From: JAFANK01 sp036741695
Lineage (GTDB): Bacteria > Vulcanimicrobiota > Vulcanimicrobiia > Eremiobacterales > Eremiobacteraceae
DNA: 32,743 nt
Direction of reading: 5' to 3'
Assembly: GCA_036741695.1 (NCBI GenBank)
Contig: DAINRU010000026.1
Span: forward strand, 1 to 32,743
In this document: in pieces, positions 25,435 to 32,689 of the stretch
Position numbering within the stretch: position 1 is the first letter of the stretch
Layout: each line of letters opens with the position of its first letter
Made by a program: the position numbers and the translations under genes
Notes under the pieces: generated by a model
Databases searched by the model: none
The model's input: only the letters and a program-made list of their open reading frames with translations
What the model was told of the DNA's origin: nothing

Positions 25435-25911
25435 ATGCGTCGACACCTCGCCGCGTTGACCCTGGTCAGTGCCATAACCCTCGCGGGCTGCAACGACCAC
25501 TCGCTCACGCTCGATCTCACTCCCAATCCGCTCATCGTCGGCCTGGTCGACACGCAGGCGACCGTGCATGCGCACGCGGTCGCCACGGGATTCGGCAAGG
25601 TGCCGATCACCTCGCTGCAGTTCGCCGTCTACAACGCGGCAGATGCGGAGCTGGCGAGCCAGACCGAGGAGGTGGACAAGAATATCCCCGCCTCTCCGTT
25701 CGGCATCACCGTGGACAAAGATTTCACCTTCCCGATCAACGGGGCGGTCGTCGCCTTGTCGGGCATGAAGTACGTCATGGTGCGGGTGCTCGGCCCGAGC
25801 GGCGACGTCATCGCGCAGCGCCGTTTGGATATCGTCGTGCACGCGCTCAAAGACCTTCCGATCCCACCTGTGCTCCAGCCGGCGCCGGCAGCGAGCGCCG
25901 CTAAGGGCTAA
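25435..25911 (+). CDS. Predicted lipoprotein of unknown function
   Basis: 158 aa. The N-terminus MRRHLAALTLVSAITLAGC ends in a lipobox (LAGC, Cys19), so the mature protein is lipid-anchored. The rest looks like a single beta-sandwich: alternating hydrophobic strands such as LTPNPLIVGLVDTQATVHAHAVA, LQFAVYNAADAEL, VMVRVLGPSGDVIAQRRLDIVVHAL, then a Pro/Ala tail. I recognise no named family. Its position right after a secretin gene suggests a possible pilotin-like or envelope accessory role, which is only a guess from context. The Shine-Dalgarno is A/G-rich (AGAAAGAAG). Confidence 0.75.
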   Translation: MRRHLAALTLVSAITLAGCNDHSLTLDLTPNPLIVGLVDTQATVHAHAVATGFGKVPITSLQFAVYNAADAELASQTEEVDKNIPASPFGITVDKDFTFPINGAVVALSGMKYVMVRVLGPSGDVIAQRRLDIVVHALKDLPIPPVLQPAPAASAAKG

Positions 25912-25948
25912 GGGGTCAGGCCTCGGCCGTCGCGAACATGCTTCGCCG

Positions 25949-26884
25949 ATGGCACCATCCAAACGCCGCAGGACCGCCGGCCGTTCAGGCCGGCCGCGTT
26001 TTGTGTTCGCCGCGATCCTGGCTGCGCTCGTCGTGCTTGGTGTCATCCTGGGCGTGGTCGTCATCAACCGACAGATCAAAGGCTATCTCGCGGGCGGCAC
26101 ACGACGGCATGCGCCCGCCGCGGTGTCCGCCCAGACAGAACCCCCAGCCACCATCGCGCCAACGGGCTCGCCGGCCGGCGCTTCCTTAACCGCTCCGGTG
26201 CCGTCCGGAACAGCGCAAAGCCCGGGACCGCAGGTGGCCATCATCATCGATGATTGCGGCTACAGTGAGACGCGCTGCAAGCTCTTCCTGCAGCTGCCCA
26301 TCCCGATCACGCTCTCGATCCTGCCGTTGACGCCGCATGGCAAGCAGATCGAATCAGACGCGCTGGCCGCAGGCAAATCGGTGATGCTGCATCTGCCCAT
26401 GGAGCCCGAGTCCCCGCAAGCGAACCCGGGCGCGGGTGCGATCACGACGGAGATGAACGACGAGCAGGTGCATGCCCAGGTCGAGAGCGACGTCGACTCG
26501 CTGCCCAATGTCCCTGGTGCGAACAACCACATGGGGAGCAAGGCGACGAGCGATCCCCGGGTGATGCACGACGTGCTCGACGTCCTGCGGGAACGGCATA
26601 TGTTCTTCATCGATTCGATGACGAGTGGATCGACGGTGGGTGAATCGACGGCGCGCGAGCTTGGCATTCCCACCGCGCAGCGCGACGTGTTCTTGGACAA
26701 CTCCAAGGACCTCAAGTACATCCAAGGCCAGCTCGAACAGGTGCAACGCGTGGCGCTTGAACGGGGCAGCGCGATCGCGATCGGCCACCCCAACGAATCT
26801 ACCGCGCAGGCGCTTGCTGAGGCGATCCCCGAGATGCAGGCCGCCGGCATCACCTTCGTCACCGCTCAGTCCCTCGTGAGGTGA
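25949..26884 (+). CDS. Divergent polysaccharide deacetylase family protein
   Basis: 311 aa. One N-terminal transmembrane anchor (FVFAAILAALVVLGVILGVVVI), a Pro/Ala/Thr-rich periplasmic linker (about 50-92), then a divergent polysaccharide deacetylase domain (YibQ-like). Its landmarks are VAIIIDDCGY with the metal Asp pair, LHLPMEP, ANNHMGSKAT, FFIDSMTS, RDVFLDN and the late His in IAIGHPN. Members often neighbour envelope hydrolase regulators; a peptidoglycan or exopolysaccharide substrate is likely but unproven. The GGCCGG inverted repeat near its start is coding sequence, not a terminator. Confidence 0.87.
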   Translation: MAPSKRRRTAGRSGRPRFVFAAILAALVVLGVILGVVVINRQIKGYLAGGTRRHAPAAVSAQTEPPATIAPTGSPAGASLTAPVPSGTAQSPGPQVAIIIDDCGYSETRCKLFLQLPIPITLSILPLTPHGKQIESDALAAGKSVMLHLPMEPESPQANPGAGAITTEMNDEQVHAQVESDVDSLPNVPGANNHMGSKATSDPRVMHDVLDVLRERHMFFIDSMTSGSTVGESTARELGIPTAQRDVFLDNSKDLKYIQGQLEQVQRVALERGSAIAIGHPNESTAQALAEAIPEMQAAGITFVTAQSLVR

Positions 26885-26954
26885 AGGTGCTACGGCGCGG
26901 CGTGGCAACGAGCCGGCCGCAGCGCGCTCACAGCCGGCCAGCACACTCTAGCGG

Positions 26955-27839
26955 GTGTCGGCCTATCGCGTCACCCTCGCCCAGCTCTCCGATCCTCCTG
27001 ACACCTCACGGCTCGAACGCTGCAGCGACGTCGAGACTGCCCGGGCGGTCGCGGCGATATCGGCCCGCGAGCTCAGGCGGCGCCAGACTCTCGCCGCGCG
27101 TGGGGCAGGCCGAGCGCTCGTGGAGCGCGAGCTGGGTGCGCTGCGGCGGCTGCAGAATCCGGCGCTTGTCGCCTACAGATCGGCTGCGGGCATCGTGCTT
27201 TCCGAGCCATTCAACGCACGACCGAGCGTCATGCGGCCGGCGCCGGAGGAGCAGGCGGCACCCCAGGTCGCAGTCCTGCTCGGCAAGATTGCACCGCGCG
27301 AACTTGTCCGAGCGCTCGCGCCTTTCGGATGCGATGCGCTCGCACGTGTCGTGAGCAGCGGGGTTCGCGCGCTCATCGTCCCTGCGAACCGCTCGTTCTC
27401 GCGCTGTTCGCGCAGCGTCGCCGCGCTCGTGCCCGATATCGACCGCTGGCAGGCGCCGCCGGCGGGGCTCTTCGTCTTGGAGGAGCGATTGCTGCTCTTG
27501 CGTCCGAACGCGTTGCGCATGGCGGCCGCGCATGAATTCGCCCATGCCCTCGATGCGGTCTTGGCGCAACGGCCACGCTCGTATTTCTCCTTTGAAAGCG
27601 CGGCGGTGCGCCACGCGTTCACGCACGCGACCGGCTTTGTGAATGAGTATGCGGCCAGTGGGCTTGACGAATATTTCGCCGAGTGCCTGCGCGCCTACGT
27701 CGAGGTCAACGACGACCGGTCGAGTTGGCTGCCGGTCACCCGGCAAATGCTCTTCGAGCGGGATCCGCGCATGACGGGGATCATCGAGCGGTTGTTCCGA
27801 CAGCTCGCCCAAGGCATAAACGTGTCCGGCGCGAGCTAG
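26955..27839 (+). CDS. Putative zinc metallopeptidase, anthrax lethal factor-like (M34/ATLF) fold
   Basis: 294 aa with no signal peptide or membrane helix. The only strong signal is in the C-terminal half: AAAHEFAHALDAVL places HExxH at residues 193-197, and about 45 residues later GLDEYFAECLRAYVE (239-243) supplies a candidate third zinc ligand. HExxH(A)LD followed by a (D/E)-(E)-(Y/F)-FAE helix is the pattern of the ATLF-like family (lethal factor, Pro-Pro endopeptidases). The N-terminal 150 residues are Arg/Ala-rich and unrecognised. GTG 26955 has only a weak Shine-Dalgarno. It is convergent with the next gene, overlapping by 4 bases. The substrate is unknown. Confidence 0.65.
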   Translation: MSAYRVTLAQLSDPPDTSRLERCSDVETARAVAAISARELRRRQTLAARGAGRALVERELGALRRLQNPALVAYRSAAGIVLSEPFNARPSVMRPAPEEQAAPQVAVLLGKIAPRELVRALAPFGCDALARVVSSGVRALIVPANRSFSRCSRSVAALVPDIDRWQAPPAGLFVLEERLLLLRPNALRMAAAHEFAHALDAVLAQRPRSYFSFESAAVRHAFTHATGFVNEYAASGLDEYFAECLRAYVEVNDDRSSWLPVTRQMLFERDPRMTGIIERLFRQLAQGINVSGAS

Positions 27840-28699
27840 GCGAGCCGCAGGTCAGTCGATGCACGCGTGGACCCGTCGTGATAGTGGATGAGCTCGTCGA
27901 ACTCTGGGAGTACGCTTCCCGGTCCGATCCCGGCGACGAAACGGCAGGTCGCGAACGCGGTAGTCTTCGCGGTATACGCGTCTTGCCAATGGTCGAAACG
28001 CTGCTGATCCGCCGGTGTCTCGATCGGGAATGAGGCCGGCGGATTCGTCATCCCGCACCGCCACGGTTTGGGCGTGAGCCGAGCGCGGAAGCACTCCTGC
28101 AAACGGCAGAGCCGGACGTAGAGTGGATCGCAGCCGAACTCCGCCAGCAGCGCTTCGGCGTCCGAGCTGCCCGCCGTGAACGGTGCGCTCGTGATGACGA
28201 CGCGGAAACCCGCCGCCGTCTCATACACCCTGGCGGATAGTCCGTGGCGCTGCACCACGGAACCGAGTGTCTCCATCACCCGCGTCGCCGCCTGCGGATC
28301 CCCCTTGGGCTTTCCGAACCATCCCGCGATCATGTTCCCCAATGATGCGCCGGCCGTCCGGCCGTCAGGGCGGTCGACGTCGACGAACATCAGCCTGTCG
28401 GCGTTGAGCACGAGGGCTCCGTAGACGTTTTGGGTGACGATGGCCGTGGGATCTCCGTTGCCTGAGCGGAACTCGCGGATCACGGGCTCGGGCAACGGCC
28501 TTTCGCCATAGGGGTATCGCTGCTTCGAGAACGACGAGGATAAGATGCGCTCGACGACGCGCTGCGCGATCTCCAGCGCCTTGCTGCGGGCCGCGTCCAG
28601 ACTGTCGTCGGACCAGCCGCGCGCCCCTACGCGGATCTTCTTGCCATTGGGCGCTGTCGCTTCTGCTTGGGCCCGTGTCCAGTAGCGTGCAAGTCTCAC
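27836..28699 (-). CDS. Conserved protein of unknown function, possible primase-like fold
   Basis: 287 aa, last gene of the dapD operon. I recall related uncharacterised proteins sharing the block DPLYVRLCRLQECFRARLTPKPWRCG but cannot name the family. A hydrophobic strand followed by DVD (LMFVDVD, 103-109), then a strand with ARVYETAAGFRVVIT (about 155-169), is reminiscent of archaeo-eukaryotic primase catalytic motifs. This is a weak structural guess. The N-terminus resembles a WGR-like or nucleic-acid-binding segment (YWTRAQAEATAPNGKKIRVGARGWSDDS is split by charged residues). GTG 28699 overlaps the MBL stop (GTGA). No signal peptide. Confidence 0.6.
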   Translation of the reverse strand: MRLARYWTRAQAEATAPNGKKIRVGARGWSDDSLDAARSKALEIAQRVVERILSSSFSKQRYPYGERPLPEPVIREFRSGNGDPTAIVTQNVYGALVLNADRLMFVDVDRPDGRTAGASLGNMIAGWFGKPKGDPQAATRVMETLGSVVQRHGLSARVYETAAGFRVVITSAPFTAGSSDAEALLAEFGCDPLYVRLCRLQECFRARLTPKPWRCGMTNPPASFPIETPADQQRFDHWQDAYTAKTTAFATCRFVAGIGPGSVLPEFDELIHYHDGSTRASTDLRLA

Positions 28700-29523
28700 G
28701 ACCGGCCTCCTGTCAACGAACGATACACTGTCTCGATGTTACGCACATGCTCTTTGGCGTTGATCTCCGGATGGCGCATCGGCCAGTGGCGAAGCTCGTC
28801 GCGGGTCTCGTCAAGCGACCGCTCGCGCTGCACGAGCGCCGCGACCTCGCGCTCCACATCGACGAGATATTGCAGATCGGAGGTCAGCCTGGCGCGGATG
28901 GCCTGTTGGTCGGTCGTGACGTTGCCATGTCCTGGGACAAGCGTGGCGATCTCCAACGGTAGAAGACGCTCGAGCGTCGCCCGATACGCCTGGGCGTCGT
29001 CGATGAAAGGGATCTCGACATCGCTGAGCATGTCGGCGGCCCACAAGGCACGATCCTGCAGATCGTAGACCACGATCTGATCCGAGCAGTGACCAGGCGC
29101 GTGCATGAGCCGCAGTCCCCCCTTTCCCAAGGGCAGGGTGAGCGAATCGCCGACCTTGATGTCGACGTGGGGAACCACAAATGGCGCATCGCGTGCGACG
29201 CCTTCGGCGGCCAAACGATCGATGACGACGCGGGCGATCTCAAGCGCGTCGGCGGTGAGACGTGCCGAGGCCGACGCGTGAGCGATCACCGGCACGCCGG
29301 GGATGCGCTCGGGGCCGAGGATATGGTCCCAGTGGCTGTGGGTGATGATGATCCCACGGATGCGAGCGCCATGAGCGGCGGCGACGATCGTCTCGATCTC
29401 GTCTGGAAAAATGCCGGGATCGACGAGATAGGTGTCGCCATTTCGGGCGAAGATCCCCGCGTTTGTCTCGAACAGCCGGCTCTTGCCGACGGCGAGCGAT
29501 TCCGAGACCACCTCCATCTTCAT
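28696..29523 (-). CDS. Metallo-beta-lactamase-fold hydrolase
   Basis: 275 aa cytoplasmic MBL-fold protein. The metal motif is THSHWDH, followed by His in APGHCSDQ, the Asp in LWAADMLSD and the late His in VPGHGNVTT. The set of ligands is complete, so it is likely active. The C-terminal helical region (RARLTSDLQYLVDVEREVAALVQRERSLDETRDEL) is like that of glyoxalase II-type or lactonase-like members. The substrate is unknown. ATG 29523 overlaps the VKOR-like stop (ATGA), which fixes the start. Confidence 0.85.
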   Translation of the reverse strand: MKMEVVSESLAVGKSRLFETNAGIFARNGDTYLVDPGIFPDEIETIVAAAHGARIRGIIITHSHWDHILGPERIPGVPVIAHASASARLTADALEIARVVIDRLAAEGVARDAPFVVPHVDIKVGDSLTLPLGKGGLRLMHAPGHCSDQIVVYDLQDRALWAADMLSDVEIPFIDDAQAYRATLERLLPLEIATLVPGHGNVTTDQQAIRARLTSDLQYLVDVEREVAALVQRERSLDETRDELRHWPMRHPEINAKEHVRNIETVYRSLTGGRS

Positions 29524-29930
29524 CGCGGCAGCGACCGTTCGATCGCGATTACAATTGCGAGCAAGGACCAGTTGATGGCGTGACCAGTCCAGCAATAGAC
29601 ACACGGCAGGCGCGTGACGAAGAGCAGGCTGTATGCGAGGTAAAGCGACGCGAGTGCAGCGACGGCTGTGGCGCCGAGCGCGGCATGCACAGCGAGCGGG
29701 TGTTGCGGTGTGAGAAAGGGCGCCAGCACAAGCAGCAGCGCGTAGTAGATGAGGCCGATGCGAGCGTTGGGCACGCGCGCCAACGTCGCGCGCGGACTCA
29801 AGACGACGCTCGGCTCGCCGAGCTCGCCGCGCTGCGCGCGGATGTGTTTGCCCAGCATGACGTACGAGATGTACACGCCGCCAAGACACAGCACGATGAT
29901 CAGCGCGCGCGCCGCAAGCCCGTGGTCCAT
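29520..29930 (-). CDS. VKOR-family membrane protein lacking loop cysteines
   Basis: 136 aa with four hydrophobic helices: ALIIVLCLGGVYISYVML, RIGLIYYALLLVLAPFL, AALGATAVAALASLYLAYSLLF and INWSLLAIVIAI. The active-site pair CVYC (Cys110, Cys113) in RLPCVYCWTGHAIN matches vitamin K epoxide reductase homologs, which reoxidise DsbA-like proteins with quinone. In most homologs a loop cysteine pair precedes VLSS/VLSP...IPNA. Here that segment is GEPSVVLSPRATLARVPNA, without Cys. Only Cys15 remains near the N-terminus. Start ATG 29930 overlaps the aminotransferase stop (TAATG). Confidence 0.75.
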   Translation of the reverse strand: MDHGLAARALIIVLCLGGVYISYVMLGKHIRAQRGELGEPSVVLSPRATLARVPNARIGLIYYALLLVLAPFLTPQHPLAVHAALGATAVAALASLYLAYSLLFVTRLPCVYCWTGHAINWSLLAIVIAIERSLPR

Positions 29931-31084
29931 TACCCGGGCGTCGAGGAGCAAAATTGGGCGATGCGTTCGAGACCGTGCACGAGGAGGTCGGGCGGCGCCA
30001 CCCACGAGAGGCGCAGATATCCTTCGCTCGCGGCGCCGAAGATGGCGCCCGGAATGGTCACGACGTCGTAGCGTTCGAGCAGGTGGTCGGCCGCGGCTTC
30101 CGAGCCGCTCCACGTCTCGGGGAGCGCGAGCAGGCTGTAGAACGAGCCTTGCGGTTCGATGATGTGGAGGCCGTTGCTGTAGGCCGACTCGATGAGGACC
30201 CGGCGTTGCGCTTCGTACCATGCGTGGTGAGCGTGCAGCCGTCGCGGGTCGCGCATGATGTCGAGAGCCACGCGTTGTGCGAACATGTTGACGTTAAGCA
30301 TGATGAGGCCATGCGCGCGGACCACGGCCTCGACGCAGGTTTCAGGGCCGATGAGGAACCCGACGCGCAGACCGGTGAGCGCGCAGGACTTGGAGAGGCT
30401 ATGCAGTCCGATGGCGTGCGGGTAGTGGTCGAGCAGCGAGGGATATGGCTTGCCCGTGAAGGTGAGCTCGCGATAGACCTCGTCGACGGCGACGAAGACG
30501 GGCGGTCCGCGGCGGTCCATCAAGCCGCGTGCCAGGCGGCGGATCTGCTCTTCCTCCATGACGCTCGCGGTCGGGTTTCCGGGCGAGCCGAGCATGATGA
30601 GTCTGGTCGCGGGCGTGATCGAGTCGAGCAGCGCATCGGCCTTGATCGCGAACCCGTCGTCCGCGGACAACGTGATTGTGCGGTATTGCACGCCCTCGAG
30701 GTCGCAGCAGCGCTGGTAGGAGAGGTAGGCGGGATCGGTGAGCAGCACCTCATCGGCGTTCGGATCCACGAGCGCCTTGATCGCGAGGTAGATGCCTTCT
30801 TGAGACCCATTGAGGACAGCGACGTTCGCCGCGCTCGGGAAGTGTGATCCCCCGTAGATGCGCGCCACGCTCTCGCGCAGCTCGCGCAGGCCCCCAGGCG
30901 GGGCGTAGGGAGATCCGTGCTTGCGCACCCAGCTTAGGGCGGCTTCGAAAGGCTCGACGTCGGGCTTCAGGCTCGGTTGGCCCATGCCGAGGTCGATCGA
31001 CGTGTCGCGCTTTTTGTCGTGGATCGCGCGGATCGCAGACGGCTTGATGGCAGCGAGTCGAGCGTTGCCGAACGACTGCATCAC
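29930..31084 (-). CDS. Class I/II aminotransferase, probable N-succinyldiaminopimelate aminotransferase
   Basis: 384 aa fold-type I PLP enzyme. Landmarks: DLGMGQPSLKPD, YAPPGGLRELRESVA, NGSQEGIYLAIKAL, GSPGNPTASVM, FVAVDEVYRELTF, the PLP Lys in SLSKSCALTGLRVGF, and the substrate Arg in YLRLSW. The gene starts 3-6 bases after dapD, whose product makes the succinylated keto-acid that this enzyme would aminate, so a DapC role in lysine and meso-DAP synthesis is a strong inference. Sequence alone would also allow other amino-acid substrates. GTG 31084 or ATG 31081 is the start. Confidence 0.85.
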   Translation of the reverse strand: MMQSFGNARLAAIKPSAIRAIHDKKRDTSIDLGMGQPSLKPDVEPFEAALSWVRKHGSPYAPPGGLRELRESVARIYGGSHFPSAANVAVLNGSQEGIYLAIKALVDPNADEVLLTDPAYLSYQRCCDLEGVQYRTITLSADDGFAIKADALLDSITPATRLIMLGSPGNPTASVMEEEQIRRLARGLMDRRGPPVFVAVDEVYRELTFTGKPYPSLLDHYPHAIGLHSLSKSCALTGLRVGFLIGPETCVEAVVRAHGLIMLNVNMFAQRVALDIMRDPRRLHAHHAWYEAQRRVLIESAYSNGLHIIEPQGSFYSLLALPETWSGSEAAADHLLERYDVVTIPGAIFGAASEGYLRLSWVAPPDLLVHGLERIAQFCSSTPG

Positions 31085-31087
31085 GAC

Positions 31088-31927
31088 CTAGAGCCCATGG
31101 TCGCGCAGTGCCGCGTTGAGCGATGTCTTGCGATCGGTCGATTCCGAACGGCGGCCCACGATGAGCGCGCATGGCGTCGAATAGTTGCCGGCCGGGAACT
31201 GCTTGGGTTGCATGCCGGGTATGACGACGGCTCGCCGGGGGATTCTCCCGCGCAGCGTGTGCGGCTCCGCACCGGTGACGTCGATGATCGGCGTGGTCGC
31301 GGTGAGCACGACGCCGGCGCCGAGCACCGCTTCACGCTCGATGAGCACGCCCTCGACGATGATGCAGCGCGATCCGATGAACGCCCCGTCCTCCACGATC
31401 ACCGGACGCGCGCTGGGCGGTTCGAGCACGCCGCCGATGCCAACCCCGCCGGAGATGTGCACGCCCGCGCCGATCTGCGCGCCGCTGCCGACCGTCGCCC
31501 ACGTGTCGATCATGCTGCCTTCCCCAACGCGAGCGCCGATGTTGACGAAGGCGGGCATTAAGATGACGCCGGGTGCCAGATAGCTGCCATAGCGTGCGAC
31601 GCCCGGCGGCACGACACGCACGCCCGAATCACGCCAGGATTTCTTCAGCGGGATCTTGTCCCAGAAGTTCAAGGGTCCGGCCTCGATGGCGATCGCCTCG
31701 CGCATCATGAAGTAGAGCAAGATCGCCTGCTGGATCCAATCGTTGACGATCCACGTGTTGCCGTCGAATTCGGCGACGCGCAGCGCGCCCTCGTCGAGGC
31801 CTGCGACGACCTGCTCGATCGCGCCGCGCACGTCGGCATCCGCCAGGCGTTCGCGTTGGGCGAAGGCCGAACGGACGAGCAACTCCAGAGTCGTTGCATC
31901 AAACACCATCTCGGCGATTTTCGCCAT
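31088..31927 (-). CDS. dapD: 2,3,4,5-tetrahydropyridine-2,6-dicarboxylate N-succinyltransferase
   Basis: 279 aa, close to the family's usual 274. Succinylates tetrahydrodipicolinate in the lysine/meso-DAP pathway. It has a helical N-terminal domain (LRVAEFDGNTWIVNDWIQQAILLYF) and a left-handed beta-helix of hexapeptide repeats from about 110 (APGVILMPAFVNIGARVGEGSMIDTWATVGSGAQIG is broken into typical VNIGA, MIDTWA, QIGAG units). The C-terminus (PRRAVVIPG, AGNYSTPCALIVGRR) matches known DapD. ATG 31927 was chosen because it gives the family start; the longer frame to 32041 runs through the divergent HNH leader. First gene of a five-gene operon. Confidence 0.94.
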   Translation of the reverse strand: MAKIAEMVFDATTLELLVRSAFAQRERLADADVRGAIEQVVAGLDEGALRVAEFDGNTWIVNDWIQQAILLYFMMREAIAIEAGPLNFWDKIPLKKSWRDSGVRVVPPGVARYGSYLAPGVILMPAFVNIGARVGEGSMIDTWATVGSGAQIGAGVHISGGVGIGGVLEPPSARPVIVEDGAFIGSRCIIVEGVLIEREAVLGAGVVLTATTPIIDVTGAEPHTLRGRIPRRAVVIPGMQPKQFPAGNYSTPCALIVGRRSESTDRKTSLNAALRDHGL

Positions 31928-32010
31928 CTGAAGGCAACACCCCGCGTCAGAAATTTGACCCCTGCGCCTCTCGAGGTGAAACAGTACCAAGAGCGGCGAG
32001 GAGTGTGTCA

Positions 32011-32596
32011 ATGGGACGGAAAGTCTACGATTGGGGAGCAATCCAGCGTTACTACGACGCTGGTAAAGATCGAGATGCCTGCATGGCGCGATTTGGTTTC
32101 ACAATATCAACCTGGTATAAGGCCATCAGTGCGGGCAGGTTTCGGGCAAGGGTGGACCGCCGGCTCATAGACTGGGCCGGCGTACAAAGCTACTATGATG
32201 GTGGCCACACGTATCAACAGTGCCGGAAACAGTTTGGTTTTGCGGCCGGCTCTTGGAGCAAAGCCGTGCAACGCGGTGTGCTTGTACCGCGGCCGAGCAG
32301 ACTGCCGCTGGAGCGGATCCTTGCTGAATCGACATCGAGATGTTCCATAAAGAGACGCTTGATGCAGGCAGGACTGCTAGTCAACCGTTGCGATGAAATG
32401 CGGACTCGTCGAATGGAGAGCGAAGCCTCTTTCCATGCTGGTACACCATCGTAATGGTGTCAGGGATGACCACAGCGTGGAGAATCTCGCAATGCTATGC
32501 CCCAATTGTCACAGTCAGACAGCGACGTTCGCCGCCAGAAACAAAAAGCAAACGGGCACGAAGCGGCGAATCGAAATGCGTTCCCGGGTGGTGTAA
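32011..32596 (+). pseudogene. HNH endonuclease with HTH repeats, broken by one extra A
   Basis: The first frame (to 32454) encodes two similar helix-turn-helix-like repeats: DWGAIQRYYDAGKDRDAC..RFGF and DWAGVQSYYDGGHTYQQC..QFGF. It then gives the family segment SIKRRLMQAGLLVNRCDE. The HNH core continues in another frame: CGLVEWRAKPL, VHHRNGVRDDHSVENLAMLCPNCHSQT, AARNKK. Removing one A from the AAA at 32396-32398 joins them as CDEC-GLVEW, restoring a CxxC...CPNC zinc site and a 194-aa protein. AGGAG lies 7 bases before ATG 32011. The region is visibly more AT-rich than its neighbours, suggesting transfer. The last 15 bases lie inside the tRNA-Gln gene. Confidence 0.75.
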
Positions 32597-32657
32597 TTGG
32601 CAACACGTCGCGCTCTGAACGCGAAGAGTCAAGGTTCGAGACCTTGCCCGGGAGCCA
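32582..32657 (+). tRNA. tRNA-Gln (anticodon CTG), CCA encoded
   Basis: Acceptor TCCCGGG (32582-32588) pairs with CCCGGGA (32647-32653); discriminator G and CCA follow. The anticodon stem is TCGCG/CGCGA with loop CTCTGAA (anticodon 32615-32617). The T arm CAAGG/CCTTG has loop TTCGAGA. The 5' end overlaps the HNH reading frame by 15 bases. Confidence 0.93.
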
Positions 32658-32689
32658 ACATTTCTCAGCCGCACAATGCGCGGCTATGC

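Noticed and set aside
25965..26010. GGCCGG inverted repeat followed by TTTTG, terminator-like
   Set aside because: It lies within the coding start of the polysaccharide deacetylase gene and encodes RSGRPRFVF.
31949..31965. Minus-strand GGGGTCAAATTTCTGAC near the HNH leader, resembling ends of REP-type elements
   Set aside because: Only one copy was seen, with no transposase or matching end; too weak to call.
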